A stretch of 64,000 nt of DNA, from NCBI GenBank assembly GCA_033239525.1, contig BSYO01000002.1:16650626-16714625 (forward strand), read 5' to 3'. Below are positions 40,701 through 55,700 of the stretch, piece by piece. The DNA is from Nepenthes gracilis. Lineage: Eukaryota; Streptophyta; Magnoliopsida; Caryophyllales; Nepenthaceae. The translations under genes and the position numbers were made by a program. Under the pieces are notes generated by a model that did not search any database, was not told where the DNA came from, and was given only the letters and a program-made list of their open reading frames with translations. How positions within the stretch are numbered: the stretch's first letter is position 1; each line of letters starts with the position of its first letter.

Positions 40701-43700
40701 GCGTGTGCTCCTCGTCTTCGGAGCTCATTTTTATTTGGTTGTAACCTAAGTACGCATCCATGAAGCATAAAAGCTAATGACCGGACGTCGAGTCTACAAG
40801 CTAATCGATTCTGGGTAGAGGGAAGCTGTCCTTGGGGCATGCTTTATTGAGGTCTGTGAAATCCACGCACATCCTCTACTTCCCGTTATTCTTCTTCACC
40901 ATGATCATGTTTGAGAGCCAGTTCAAGTACTGTGCCTCCCGGATGAATCTAGCGTCCAAGAGCTTCTTCACTTCCTCACGTATGGCCACCAATTTATCTG
41001 CTGAATAATTTATGCGCTTTTACCTGATGGGCCTATGATAAAGATCTAAGCCCAATTTATGGACCATTAATTCTACAGAGATCCCCGGCATGTCACTTGG
41101 TACCTAGACAAAAATGTCCGAGTTCTTCCACAGGAAACTGATGAGCTAATCGCAGACGAACTAGGGCAGAGAGCTTCCTATTTGGACATACTTCTCTAGA
41201 TCTCTTGGATCCAGTGGGACTCGAACAGTTGGCTCCCCAGACTGTACTTGTTGCAATGTCGCTTGATCTCGTAGGTCTAGGTCTTCAAGAGGCTGGGGAA
41301 GAGGGGTCTGCGTGACTTGGGACAAGTAGCACGTCCGTCCAGCAGCTTGATCTTCGAGGACCTCCCAAATCCCAAATGGAGTTGAAAATTTCATCTTTAG
41401 ATCTGAGATGGAAGTGACGGCACCGAAGGTGGTCAAGCAAGGACGTCCGAGGATTGCGTTGTAAACCGATGGCAGGTCCACGACCAAGAAGGTGAGGACC
41501 TTGGACGCAATCCTCGGGTATGTCCCTAACGTGACCTCTAGTTGGATGACACCCTGAACTGGTATTGGTTCATTATCCAGTCCGTAGAGGGGTCTTTCGG
41601 TTACTCTCATTTGACTTCTCTCAAATCCTAATTTAAACTACGCATCAAGATAAAGTAAATTTCTCAAGCTTCTATTGTCAATAAAGACTCGTTTCATCTG
41701 GTAGTCATTTGCTCCATCTGAAATAAGTGCGATTATAACCAGGGGATCAAAGTGAGGGGAAATTACATGGGTCATGTCCTCATTGCTAAAGCTAATAACT
41801 TCATTGGCCAGTCCTAATTTAACCGCGATGATCTCCCGAGCATCCTCATGGCCGGACGAGTTGGTATCATGTTTACAACCCCCACGGCCATTTGGTTTCT
41901 AGGTTGGTCGGCCTCAATATCACCTGCTGTTCCGGAGCTTTGTCTGGGTCTTAGTAGGAAGCAGTTGAGGTGACCCTTCCTTATTAGTTCCTCGATCTCC
42001 TTCTGCAATATCCTACAGTTTTCCTACTGTGGCCTCCACATCGATAGTAGTGGCAGTACTTTGACTGGTCGCCACCTTCTGGATTCTTTAGCGCCTTTGG
42101 CTATTTAAGGAATTTCTCGTCCCAAATATGCATCAGGATGTTGATACGGGTGTTGTTCAGAAGAGTGAGAGTTATCGGTCTGGGCTCCCTCCAAACGACC
42201 TGCTTGGACTTATGCAACTTTTTTATTGTCTCGAGACCTTGACGGTCCCCGCCTTTTCTCTTTCTTTCCACCTCCCTCGGGCGGAAGTTTTCATCCTTCT
42301 CTGGTCTCTTCAAGTCGTTGGCTTCCTCAGCCACGATGTACGCTCTTGCAACTGCCTCGACCTCTATGAATGTCTGGGGACCCTTGTGGATGAGGTGCTT
42401 GAAGAAAGCTCCTCCTTCCAGGGCAGATCGGAACGCGTTCAGCTTCACTCCATCAGCCAACTTTAGGATCTGCCTGGTCTCTGCTATAAATCGGGCCAAG
42501 AATCCCCTCAAACTCTCCCTGGCACCCTACTTCACTTGGGTGAGGTGCCAGGGCTACTTCTCCATCCTTCGACTGGAGGCGAACTGCGAGAAAAAACTTG
42601 CTGCCGACTCGCTGAAGGAATGAATGGAATCAACTGGCAGTCTGTAGAACCACACTCTCTCATCGCCTTTAAGTGTCAAAGAAAATCACTGACACATGGA
42701 CATCTCATTTAAGCCTTGAAGGCTCAGGTGCTCGCAGAAGTAGTTGAGATAATCCATGGGATCAGCACTCCCATCGTAGGCATCAAGTATTGGCATTTTC
42801 AACTTCGGGGGAATAGCCTCGTCCTAATCTCCGCCGTGAACGGAGATTGGAGTAGGCCAACTCCTCCGTTGTTTCTACCAAAAACTCAATTCTCCACCTT
42901 CTCCAGTCTCTCCTCCACATGAAGTGGGGCCACCGCATTCTTCTGGTTGAGGTAATTCCTCAACTCGTATGGCTCTTATACTACTTGTGGTTCTCGAGCC
43001 CCCCTGACCCTGGGAGGTGCATCGTAACGAGGAGCTGCTTCCTGGACGGCATGCCTCTGGTTGCTACGAACGGAACAAGGGTTGCGCCTCTTTGAGCTCT
43101 CCTCCTAAACCCAAGAACCTAAGCAACCTTCAAATTGCTGAGGGACTTTGCTGCTCGAGGCAACTTGGGTCCTTGGAGCCTGGTGCTGGTCAGCTTGCTT
43201 GCTCAGGTATTTCTTCCCCTTGCCCCTATTCTGGGTCATCGTGGCCTAAGAGACCTTGGAAGGTGCTCCCCTCATCCGCTCATCCATTTTTTAGCAGAGG
43301 GTCCAGACAGCTCTGAACACGTCGTCCATCCTGACGGCCAACGCCCGTACCACCGAATCAGGATGGTCTTCCACCTTGACATACACGGTAGGGCCGTTGT
43401 CACATGAGGCCACATCTCTCACAGGGGCATTTGCTTGTGCTCTCATATTCACCATGCTTGACTTTGGGGGAAGCGTGAGGAAACTTCTGGCAGATTTCTG
43501 AAAAGCGTGGAAAACTTACTTTTAGTCGTTTCCCACAGATGGCGCTAATGTTGCGTCCTCGGATCTTGCGTAATTATACGGACGAGGATCCGGCTAAGTT
43601 TGCGGACTCTTTTCAAGTACTCGGGCAAGACCCGTGCAACACAAAGGATGAAATGAAGAGGAAGAGAGTACGAGGACTATGACACACAGGATTTTTACGT

Positions 43701-46700
43701 AAAAAACCTTCTCTTGAATGAGGATGGAAAACCATGGGATTTTGGTCTGAGAACTTGTTTCACTGCACTGTGTTTGGTTACAAGGAGATTACAGAATGCA
43801 CTCAAGTCGTTCTCTCTCTTCTCTTTCTCTATTATAGCTAGCAAGAGTAAATACTGAGATCCTTTGTTTGGTAAATAGTTAATGTATTTATAATAGTTGA
43901 GCTTTCCTTTGAGAGGAGTCCACGTGAGGTTGGCGTGTGCAGGGGATCCTGTCACTAACTCTGTAAATCCCTTTTGCCGTGTCAGGAATGTTGTGTGCAC
44001 ACGAGCCTGGTATGACGTTTTCTCTGCAGGGTTGCGTACTTTGCTGGCCATCATTCTTGCAATTTGATAGGGTCAGCCACCAAATCTCTGACACGCCGAT
44101 TTCACAGACTGGGTGACGTCCGAAGTCCATTTTGAGTCCACGGACCTAAGTGGACTTTGAGTCCACGGACCTAAGTGGACTTTGAGTCCACTATGCTGCA
44201 CTGGTGGGCTCTGGCGCCCGGACCTTTTGGACTTCTTAGGCTCACTAGATCTCTGTGGCATCAAGGCCCAACTCCAGGAGGACGAATCTTAACAGTGGGC
44301 CTTGGGTATTGGTACCCATCAAATCTGATGGAGGAAAATAACTTGATGGTTTTAGCCATAGGTAATAAAGCATGATAAAGTAACTGATATGTACGACAAT
44401 TATGAATTATAGTGCTAGTGGTATAGATCTTGCACATTTGTCAAAGGATCTTGAATTTCTTAAGGGTACAAATATGATATTCGTGGAGCATGCATAATAA
44501 TTCATAGAATGAGTAGATCTATGCATTTTTTTATCTTTCATGGTGCTTTGGAATTGTATTTTCATGTTAAAATATTAAAATCATAGAAATAATAGTTATT
44601 ATACCAAATCACTAATTATCATAAAACTAAATTATGGGTTCATAGTTTCTAACCTTTGATCTTAAAAACATGTAAAATATCATGTTTAGAGAAGAAAATA
44701 TGATGAAGGGCAAATTACCAAAGTGCCCCTAGCCATTTAATGAGAGGAAAGTAAAACGGACATTTTGGCCAAAATTATCCAAAACATGGTGATTTAATAT
44801 GTTGTATTATGATTAAAATTATAAACACATGTATGTGAATTCCTAAAACACCGCTGACCAAAGGGAAAATCAAGGGGAAAATCGAGATTTTAGTGTAATT
44901 AATATATTGTGTAAGATTCATGCTATGCGATTATTTGTTGGTATTTCAAAGTTTATATTTGTATAAACTACCTTAGATCTGTAAAATGAGGGTATGATCT
45001 AAAGAAGAAATCAAGTGAATTAAAGAGTATTTATACAAATTAAAACCTAAATTTACTTAATAGTTAAATGGTGGTTAATTACACTTGTAAATATAATAAT
45101 CCCCAACATTGTTGGCTGATTATTTTGATGGAGCTGCTGGCCGTGTTGTACATTAGGATTCCTTATGACTAATAGTGTCATTGTGTACATTAAATGCCAG
45201 TTATGTGGTGGTTTAAGTAGTGAATAATGACAATTGATTTGTGGTAAATTAAACTTCACCAAGTTAGACCAGTGGCTGCCGTGGGGATGAGGTAGGTGTT
45301 TTTGGTGATTTAAGGTGTTATTCTACAAGTTATATGCAAGGAAAGACATAGTTAACTAAGTGTAGATCAATAGCACGTGGAATTATAATGGAGTGATCTA
45401 AAACTAAGGTAGGCTGAAACTTTGGGCAATGAAGACAAGTGTGAAAGGGTCACATTTTAATTTTTGGGGCATCAAATAATACATCAAGGATGCAAGTTTA
45501 AGAAATGATGGTAATCCAGTCAAGTAGAGTAATCGGACAAAAAAACCGTAATTTTGGCAATAATGGTGCAAATGGCTGAGTAGTTTGGGACTTAATTCCC
45601 TATCATTCTTGTCCTTGCATGGTTATTTAATTCTTAATCTCCACTTAATTCAATTATCGTTATTGTTCAAATCTTATAAACAAGTTAAAGAGATCATCTG
45701 AAGACACTATGGTTTAGAGAATACAAAACCCAAGAAACTTTAGTGTTATATATAATTTTTCAATACCAATTCCAAATCTTATGGTTGAGGTCTATTGATA
45801 TTATGGTGAGATTCTTATAACCATGTGACCATCAAGAATATCGACAAGGGGCATTGGGCATTGACATATATTAAGCCATGAGCCTAGGAATTCTCTGACT
45901 CACTAGATTGTGGGGAGAAAGTGTTAAAGAGCAGAGGTGGTTGCATGTCAAGCGACAAATGTCGAGACCTCATATGACACACCCAGCTAATGGGGGCATA
46001 AATACATTTGCTTTTAATCCACAATGGTATAATAACATTCAAGGGGAGTTTATTGACATATTGATATCTTGATGGGTTGTGATGAGACTTCTATTGTATC
46101 AGAATTCAAAGAAATCCATATCATTGATGGTCTCAGATTAGATGGAATCCAATTGGTAGATGAACCATTGGTATCATGTTACTCGTTTCGTATTAAGGCT
46201 TGAGTTTAGCCATATATCTCGAGAACTAATGTTATAATTTCTATCATCATTTTACATTATGGTTACATAGAGTTTCTGCGTTTATTTATATTGCTGTTTT
46301 ATCATATGGATGCGATTTACGAGCTGGACATTCAGCTCATTCCTCGTATTTTACATTCTAGGCTAAGTGCAAGTACATGATGGATTCTCTTAGCAAGGCT
46401 CCTAGCTAAGTAGAGTGAAGGACGAGAACTTCCGAGGAGTTTATTACGCTTAGTTTTTATCTTAAAAATTTAATTATGGAATAAAAACAATGTTTATTTA
46501 TGATACTTTTTGGCTAAATTTAGGATTCTAATGTATCCTACGTTTATGGTTCACCTCCTATGTTGACGAGTTTATTTATATTGGTTTGACATTATTGTGA
46601 GATTGTATTGCTATTTGACTATTAGCAGTCAATGTTGCAAATCCGGGCAGTCAATGGTTATTTTATTGGAAACCAAGCTAGGTCGTGATGAACGATGCCC

Positions 46701-49700
46701 CATGTATGGAAGTGCCACATAAAAACCCAATATATATTAGCGTAGAGTAAGCAAGAGAACCTACTGATGGGACAGTGCTAGCTTGATGAGGGGACGGACA
46801 TCAGGAAGCAATCAGCCTACTGCTAGTTGCTTAACTGAGAGGTACAAGGGCCTTAAAGTTAGGGAGAAGGAGGCACAACTCATTTAAAAGGGTTCAATTG
46901 CTAGTCTCGTGTGCTAAGTATCTAAGACACAACTATTAGATCCTTAAGTAGCGAGAGATTTTCCAGGTCTTGAAAGTGTTGGCACCACAGTCAATTTTTG
47001 TTGCATTGAACTAAGATCATGACACAATGAACTCAGGCAGTCTGTAAAAGAAGAGCTCATTGCATGAGAGTGGTCCAACAGAAAAATTTGGAATGATATG
47101 CCGTATTCCTTCTTTAAATTTAAGATTTATCTAGGGAGTGAGGAATAACATTGCATTTAGAGAGAAGGATCTAATAGTATCATCTTTCAGTAAAGATGGC
47201 TCAATTTGTTTCTCTCTTAGGCAAAACAATACCTTTGATTTCTCTTACGTACTTATTTCACACCTGAATGATTTATGATGGGGAGTTTAGTCTGCAACTT
47301 CATTTTTTTTTTTTTTTTTTTTGGGTTTGTGTTGCCTTTTAGGTATCTATTTAGGGAATTCTATTATATCACTCAGAAAGAAACAAGGTTTCTGCCTTCG
47401 ACTCTCTCTCCTCTGTTGCAGCTGATTTAGGGTTTTTGTGCTCTCTTCCCTTTCGCTATGTACTCCACTTCACCTATCGTTATCTTTCTGTAGCAATTCT
47501 CTCGTCCGCAATTCTCACATTTTTGCTTCCCAATTCATCTGCTGTCACATATGAAAAAGTTTCTCTTCCTGGTGGAAATTTATTTTGCTTTTACAATGCC
47601 ATTAGTAAAGAAATCATTAAAGATCGATGGCATATTGTTTACTTCATGCCCTGAAAGGGTTTGAAAAGACGATGCTGTGTTGTTTCTATATAGCACATGA
47701 GAAATTATAACTCCGCTTAGTCCCCATGGGAGTTTGGTTCAATGAAGTGCACACCCAAGGCAGTTAAATGCATTTAAACTGCTGCAATGCAAACGGTGAA
47801 GCAAGAATTTATTGGTAGGAGATAAAACGGCCCGTTGAGTGTATAGCAAACATGAAAAATTTTCAATAGATAATGAGGATTATTTCTAAGTGGGCTGGAC
47901 TTCAACTCTAAGATAGCAAGAGCCCTTGTACAAATGTTATTGCCACTATTGGTGCTTTAGTTAGCACTTCGGCTCAAGACAGTCAAACCATAAAGCAACT
48001 CAAAAAAGGATGGAGCTCACTGCACCAGAAAAACTCAGGTGTTCGCCTGGAGTTCTGGTGTGCAGTTAAATACATTTAAACTGCTGCAATGCAAATGGTT
48101 GAAGTGAGAATTCATTGGTAGGAAATAAAGCAGGCTTGCTGGGTGTATAGCAAACATGAAACAGTTTCCATAGATAACGGGGATTATTTCTAGGTGGACT
48201 GGAAGCCCTTGCATAAATGTTATTGCAACTATTGGTGCCTTAGTTGCACTTCAGCTCAAGATAATCAATCCATAAAGTGAGAAGAAAAAAGGATGGCACG
48301 TTAGCTTGGAGTTCTGGTGAACCAAGCCTTTTGTAAACCTAAGAACTTGAGCCAACTAAACTATGAAACATGGACACCAACATGGGACACGGACACAACA
48401 CAACACTGACACGGATACGGACACGACACTGTTATGCTATTCTATAAAAATCAAAGACAAAATACGTTGTAGGCACGTAAACGAAAATTATGGTTTATAA
48501 TTTTTTTAATTGATAAACACTACTATTTTATACTTAATTTGTGGGTTATTACCTTCATTTGTGATGATAAAATCAAATCCTAGCTCCATCAAAGATCAAC
48601 TGTGTTATCGCCTTTATTTATTTCATCTCCGTATTCATCTTATTTTTTTCGAGTTTTTACTTTATATCCTTTGAAATTTAGTGGAAAAAAATATCGCCTA
48701 CCACGAAAAAAGAAGTCACTCTTGACTAATATTCTTAAGGAATGTGGACTATTCACAAAAATAAAAGAGAGATATACTACTTTAAGTTTTTAAAATTATA
48801 AAGTAGCCCACATTTTTTGAAATTTACAAAATGGCCCACAATTTTTAAAAAATTATAAAATTACTCAAAATATCCAACAAATATCAAGACAAGTCAGGAG
48901 CATGTCCAACACGTATCGAACAAAAAAAATAAGTTAGCATATGTCGGAGTGTGTCCAACACATGTCCCAATGTGTCCAGAGCAAGTTGGTGTCCGACACG
49001 TGTCAAACACCGACATTTTAAGCCCAAAAAAGTGTCCATACTTCCTAGCAACTAAATATAAAGACACGGCTGACCTATGGGACACAAGCCCACAAAGCAA
49101 TAAACCACGTCAAATTAAACCCTTCTAATAGAAAAGCTCACCAATATTGCCTCCACGCTTCTACTGATTTCTGATAGTCTTTGGAGCTGCCAAGGCTGAA
49201 GTGGCAAACACAAAAGCAATCATCGATTGCAATGAGAACGGCAATACATACTAGTTGACGTTCAAACGCCAAAGAGGCAAATTCGAGAGCATAGCTAAAA
49301 TTATAGATTTTGAAACCTAGGTGCTTGATTTCTAGAATAATGTTAGGTTTAAAAGATCTTATGAGCCTTAGTGAGAGGTCACATGAGATACTTTGGTCTC
49401 ATGTCGACTCCTCTATTCTTTTGTTTCCTTGATTCATTAGTCTTATACTTCGATTCGCTTGAGTACACTTTATTGACATCCCATAGCTAAGTAAAGGAGA
49501 GCATACAATGTATCCAGGCAAATGAAAGTCCACCTTATGGTGGCCTACACCTTTCCAATACCTAATCCATTCCAGTAGTTGAAGTCAACAAACATTGACA
49601 TAGGATACTTATAGCCTTATAATCATCATAGAGTATGAAATTTGGGATATTGTGGCAAGACGCATTGGAGTTGGTATGGTCATACTACAAATACAGCATC

Positions 49701-52700
49701 AGGGAGAACTATAGAGGTAGTTGTATATCATGGATGTGGGGGACCTCGTGATATTTACCCGGCTTATAGTTGCATAAATACGTTGGACTCTGGTCATAAT
49801 GGTAGAATACAATTTATGAAGATTCTTATTATCTCGTGCTATCAGACTTCATGTTGAGTTCAATTTCTGAGAAATCTAATGGAAGACCTTAATATTTAGA
49901 ATACATTGAGACCTCGTATTTAATTGAGATTCGTCGATATCCAATGGATATCCTTCAAGATATGGTAATCATTTTTTGAGTTGATGTCGTGAATGTTATT
50001 TAATAACTCCATTTATTGGGCTTTGACATTGTTGTTTATCTAATGTCATTTCTTATTGTTGAATTGTTAATATTTAGAAACTATTATTCTATTATATAAT
50101 GTATCTTATCATTAAATATGGAACTTTATTGACAAATGAGTTTCCTGGATTAATTGTTTTACGCTATTATTGATTTCAGTCAAAGTTACTTACTAAACAT
50201 TTGGCTCTTACCCTTACAATTTCATTCTCCAAGAGCAACACAGGTGATGGTGATGAATTGTTATTAAGAGCTAAAGAGAGCCGTGGAGATGGTATTAACT
50301 AAAGAGCCTAACTTGAGTTTCTGGATGTGTTATTTCGAAATACACTCAGATCCAATTTCATTTACAATGATGGTTTTGGGGCTCCGTTTTCCCATGATTT
50401 TCAATGTATCTAGATTTTTAGACCCGAGTGGTTGCAATTTATCATTTAGAGTATGATGTCGTTGATGCTTTTATAAGATAGTTTTTTCATGCTAAGCAAC
50501 CAAGAGGCGCATTTGGACAGTTTGCGTCACCACATCATTGGTATCAGAGAATTAGGAGGGATCTTAGGCTTTTGCATGGCACGGGTCCAATTGGGCAGGG
50601 GTCGGCAGATACAGGTTGCCACAAACTCAAAGAACAATCAACTAGATGGTTTTAACATAATAATCAAATGACTGCATACAAGTAGAGTCATCAAAAAGCC
50701 ATATCCTTGAAGGCCTGTTTGACATACATCTCCATGCCTCTCAACAAGAACTAAGATAACCCACTAAAGGGGCATCAAGCTATTCTGGAACAAACTTACT
50801 TGGCCAACAGCAGAGACCCCTTTATCTGTTCTACCACATCTTGAGTACTTGGCTGCCTTCTTTTCACCAACTAATAGCCTCGTTTTTTCAAAAGCTTTGA
50901 AGAGTTCAGACTGCAGCAAACACAGTGGAGGAAAAGTTCAAAGAGCATGACCACATCAATAGTATTAGTTTGGCAGCGTTAAACATTCCCAACAAACAAA
51001 CTTATCTGACAACACCATCTGCTAATCAACTGGTGCAGCGACATAAACAGGAGCCCAGTCCCCCTCCCCCCATGCACGGTTGTAGTTAAAAAAAGTACAA
51101 ATTTAATCAGACGACCATTAGAAGAAAACTTCTTAGCTAACATTTTCTATTTACAGGCAAGGTAATAAAAACACTATGAACTATTGCAATCAGAGAAGTC
51201 AGCGGTGAAGGCTTGCACCAAAAAATATTTTGAAAGATTGACAGACACCACAAACTGATATAAAAAGCAATTTCTCCCAAATCATACATTAGCGTAAATC
51301 AGCATTCAATAATCAATACTCTGGCATTGCACTGTAAAATGGTTTATGACAAAATATATTCCCCCAAATCACACAGACCAGTTATGAACTTCACCAAAAT
51401 GTAGTCTGAATAATTGCAAAATTATTCTGAAGTCATTAAATATGGTCAGCTTTATTTTAACAATACAATTGACTAAACAATTTACAAAACTAATATACTT
51501 GAGCAATTTCCAAATTCAGTAATTTCGTAGCCAAATTTTTGTCCTCTAATGCCACTTGTAGCCATGTCTTGCAGAGACAATGCTATTTTTTTATCAAGTC
51601 AGGCAGTCATCGAACAGCTGCTGGTCATGAGAGAAGCACAAGACCATTTAAATGAACTAGAATATCAAAAGCCTTAAAAATCAGTAGAATAGCATAAAAA
51701 GTTAAACACAAGCAAGTCAACATTTAATATTACAAAAGCAAAACAAACAAGCAACAAACGGAAAACTAGCTAAACAATTGAGAAAAAATTATGGACGAAG
51801 AAAAATACCGACCCGTCACCTCCACCTCTCATCAAACCTGCCCAAGCAAGGCACATCCCACTCACCGACCACAACCTCCACTCTAGGCAACCCCACCTTT
51901 ACCACCTCTTCTTGTTCTCATTACCTATCTCTACATCTTCCCCAACCTCCCTCTGCCATAGACCAAGCAAGGCAGGTCTTGCCTTGTAAGCATGGAGCAA
52001 TAGTAGGGGATGACCGAATCAGGGATGCAAATAAAATGGGGGCATCTCGGTGAGGATCAGGGTGGGAGCTGAGGCATAGTTTCAAATTGCGTTGTCAGTG
52101 TTGACACCGCAGTGTCACGATGTTCCTGTGTCGGAGGCAAATCTTAAAGCGACCTATAATGGTCCTCCCACAATTTGAACTCCCTTGTCATCCCAAATGC
52201 CAAGATTGTTAAGTTACAAAATAGGGGGTGGAGAGCAGCTTGACTCATATAGAGCCGAGCTAACCACTTTTAAAAAAAAAAAATAGCAATGTAGAACCTT
52301 TTCTTCCCACAAAACCGTGGATGAAAACATCCATATTAATATCCGTAGTAGTCATATTGATATCGAACATATCGGAAAGTATAAATTGTTGTCATACATA
52401 TTTGAAGAAAAAAATTTATGAGAATCGTAAGCTAACATACAAATATAGTCCAACATATCAGTCAAATATCAGCCATATCAACCAATAAGATATATCATCA
52501 ATATAGCAACATGTCACAATTTTTTCTCAGTTAAAAAATTATTGGTATCCGGGGGGCAAATACAATATACATCGACTAATATATAGGGTATCAGCCAATA
52601 TTTTGATTGATGCACTAAACATATTCAAAATTTTAAGGAAGCAACTTTTTTTACAATTATAAATTTTAAAATGGTATCATATCTTATAAAATGACAAGTG

Positions 52701-55700
52701 AAAATTTTATTACTCAGTTAAAAGATAAAAACTATTCAACCAGGGAATTTCAATTTAAAATTTTATTTAAGGTAAGAAATTATGGTGATATCTGAATAAA
52801 ACAAATCAAGCCCCCACTGATCCAAAAGAATTTTGATCTTAGGAAAGCAAGGATGCCTGGATTATTACCTGGCTACTAAACCCGGCTGAACCTCACATGG
52901 TCAACAACCTCCAATCATCAGCCATCACTAAGGAGATGTGGGAATAACTACAAAGAATTTATTATCAAGATAATTCAGCCACAAAATTTTAACTGGATTT
53001 AGACATTGGCAACTATCGACAAGGGAATCTGTTCGCTGAATAGTTCTACTTTGGTTTTCTAAATCTATGGAATGACGACTCCGAATTAGTGTAGTCTAAG
53101 GTCCCAAAGAGGCCTTAAAGGCTCTAAGGGAGGTACATTCTTAGAGCCAACAAGATAAATTTCAAATTAAGCTGAGACAGGAAATCAAAAGTGCATGACC
53201 GGAATGATTAACAACAATCCATTCCCTCCGTAAACATTTGCTTAGGGGAACTCTTACATGAAGAATAGTGTCTCACTTTCTAGCATAATATCACTCAGTT
53301 AAGATACTTTGATTCTAAAAACAATCAGTGATGTGCCATTGCCTATGCAGCCAAAGGGAAAGAACGCCTCAAAACCCCGCTACAATGTTACAATTGCAAC
53401 GAATTTGGGCATATTGCCAAACATTGTAGAAAGAAGTTCTGTAATTATTATAATAAGGAAACATTATTAAAGATTGTCGTGTGTGTCCTCAAAATCTATA
53501 GAATCCTTCTTTTCATAACACTTAGTCTAGTGTTGAAACTACTTTCACACCCTCACTTGCCATCCCAAGTCCGTCCTCCATAATCACCACAGATCAAGTC
53601 TAACAAATGATTATTTCTACACCATCAACCCTAGGCCTCTTAAGGTTAGAAAAAGCATAATACATCCTCTTGGTTGATTGACTCTACCACTTCCATTCAT
53701 GTGACTGGCAACTTGGAATTTGTGTATGATTTCAAAAGTATGATTGTGAATAATATATACATAGCTGAGGGCAATATTCTACGTATTATTCCAATCAAAA
53801 ATCTTGAGAATTCACTTACCAATGTTTTCGTCACCCCTAACTTATCTACAAGTTTAGTTTCAATTGGCCAATTAATAGACTAACAGTGTGTTCAATTTTA
53901 CCAAAATGGATGTAGCATGCAGGATTAGGTATTTGGACAACTAATCACCAAGGGACCTAAAATAGGACGTCTATTTTCTCTATAATTGTTTTCCATTCCT
54001 TGTTTTATCTGTGGCGTTATTCTACTATTATTCATGATAGTCATATTTGGCATAAGATATTAGGACGTCTTAATCCTATTGTTCTATCCCATTTGATGGA
54101 AAATTATTATTTGAATAATATCAATAATATTTTATCTTTTGCACATCAGTCCACCCCACTTTTGGTTGTTGTTCGTACCTTGCTACTTGAATCATCTATC
54201 CACCCCGCTTTTGGGTGGAAGCCTTATCCAAAGCATTGTATCTGATTAATCACCTCCCTTTGACAGCCTTGCATCTTAATTCTCCCTACTATCGTTTTTT
54301 TGGAATTCCTCAACACTAAGATGCTTTACATAACTTTTGTTATGTCTACTTTGTTCACTAATCTCCAAATGAACACAAGCTTGCGACTGAATCTGTACAT
54401 TGTGAATTTTATAGGTACAATAACTCTCACAAAGGGTTTATATGTTATAACGCAAATGCAAACAAATTCCACATCTCCTACAATGCGGTGTTCTTCAAAA
54501 ACCAATACTTTTTACCATCTCAGGAAATGTTAACCCTTCATCTAATATACTTCATTTGACACTCAAGATGATACGTTTACTCATTTCCAATTAGGTCTAG
54601 TCCCCCGCCACCCCCTTCCACTCTTGAATCGCAACCTGCTTCGACCTTAAATGTACTTCATTGGTCTAAGTATGGGTTCTCTCATTCCACTCTTCAAGCC
54701 ACTCTTGATACTTCTGTTTCTAGGACTTACTCTCAAGCATCTGCTCATGAGTGCTGGCGGCTAGCTTTGTGAGATAAAATTAACGCTTTACAAGAAAACC
54801 ACACTTGGGATGGTGTTTCTTGTCCTCCTTAGGTTGATCCAATTGGGGAAAAATGGGTATATACTAAACACCACTAAGCAACATGTTGATTCCTCAATCC
54901 ACATGTATAAAGCGCATCTAGTAGCACATGGAAATCGACATGAACATGAGATTGATTATGAGGAAACATTTACTCATATAGCAAAGATGATGACATTTCG
55001 TACAACTATTGCTATTTCCAAGGACGGTTGGCAGTTCCCACAAATGGATGTCAAGAATTCATTTTTATACGGTTATTTGAAAGAAGAAATTTATAAGACG
55101 ACTCCTAGCATGTTTTCTACTATTAGTACTACTCTATTAACGTTTGACTCCTCAAGAGTGACAAATTAGATTTGATTATGACTTCTCACCTTTTGAGGAT
55201 GCCTTTAATTGCACAAAAATCATTTCCCTAATTACAAGGCTGATAATTAGCAATTACATTGATTGTATATAAATAGATAAGGAAAGCATCACTATGCTAT
55301 TAAAAACAATATTACAAGATAATTACGGTATTCACGTTATCCTGGCTCTCAACTACCCTCAAATTGACGTTGGATGAAAAATAAGTATCAATTTGCTCAT
55401 GCAAAATTGATAGTGTTAACATGTCATGGAATTTATAAATATGTCAGCAATTTAGAGCTTTTGTGGAAATGCAAGGAAGAAAAATGATACAATTACCCAA
55501 TGCCTCTACTGTATAATGACAGTCGACCTCAATGTATTTCATGCGCTTATTGTGAACAAGACTAGTTGTAATGTAAATGGCACCAATTTTATAAGCACGA
55601 AGAGAAATGGGAACAGACTGGAAAAGTCATATTCAACAAGTAGACCTCAAAGCCAAACAATCTTAGAACAAGCTGGAAACATCACACGATATTTATATTC

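Larger units (their letters stand above)
36011..44321 (-). mobile_element. Ty3/gypsy LTR retrotransposon, two RNase H regions (Tat-like), minus strand
   Basis: Two LTRs in the same orientation (36011-36759 and 43549-44321) enclose 6.8 kb. On the minus strand the order is primer binding site, gag, protease, reverse transcriptase, RNase H, a second RNase H-like domain, integrase, then a G-rich polypurine tract next to the left LTR (GGCGTGGGGGGTTAG). RT before integrase defines gypsy, and the second, archaeal-like RNase H points to the Tat group. AATAT (36006-36010) against AATCT (44322-44326) is a worn 5-bp duplication. All genes carry stops. It lies in the 22.9-kb PUS3 intron. Confidence 0.92.
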
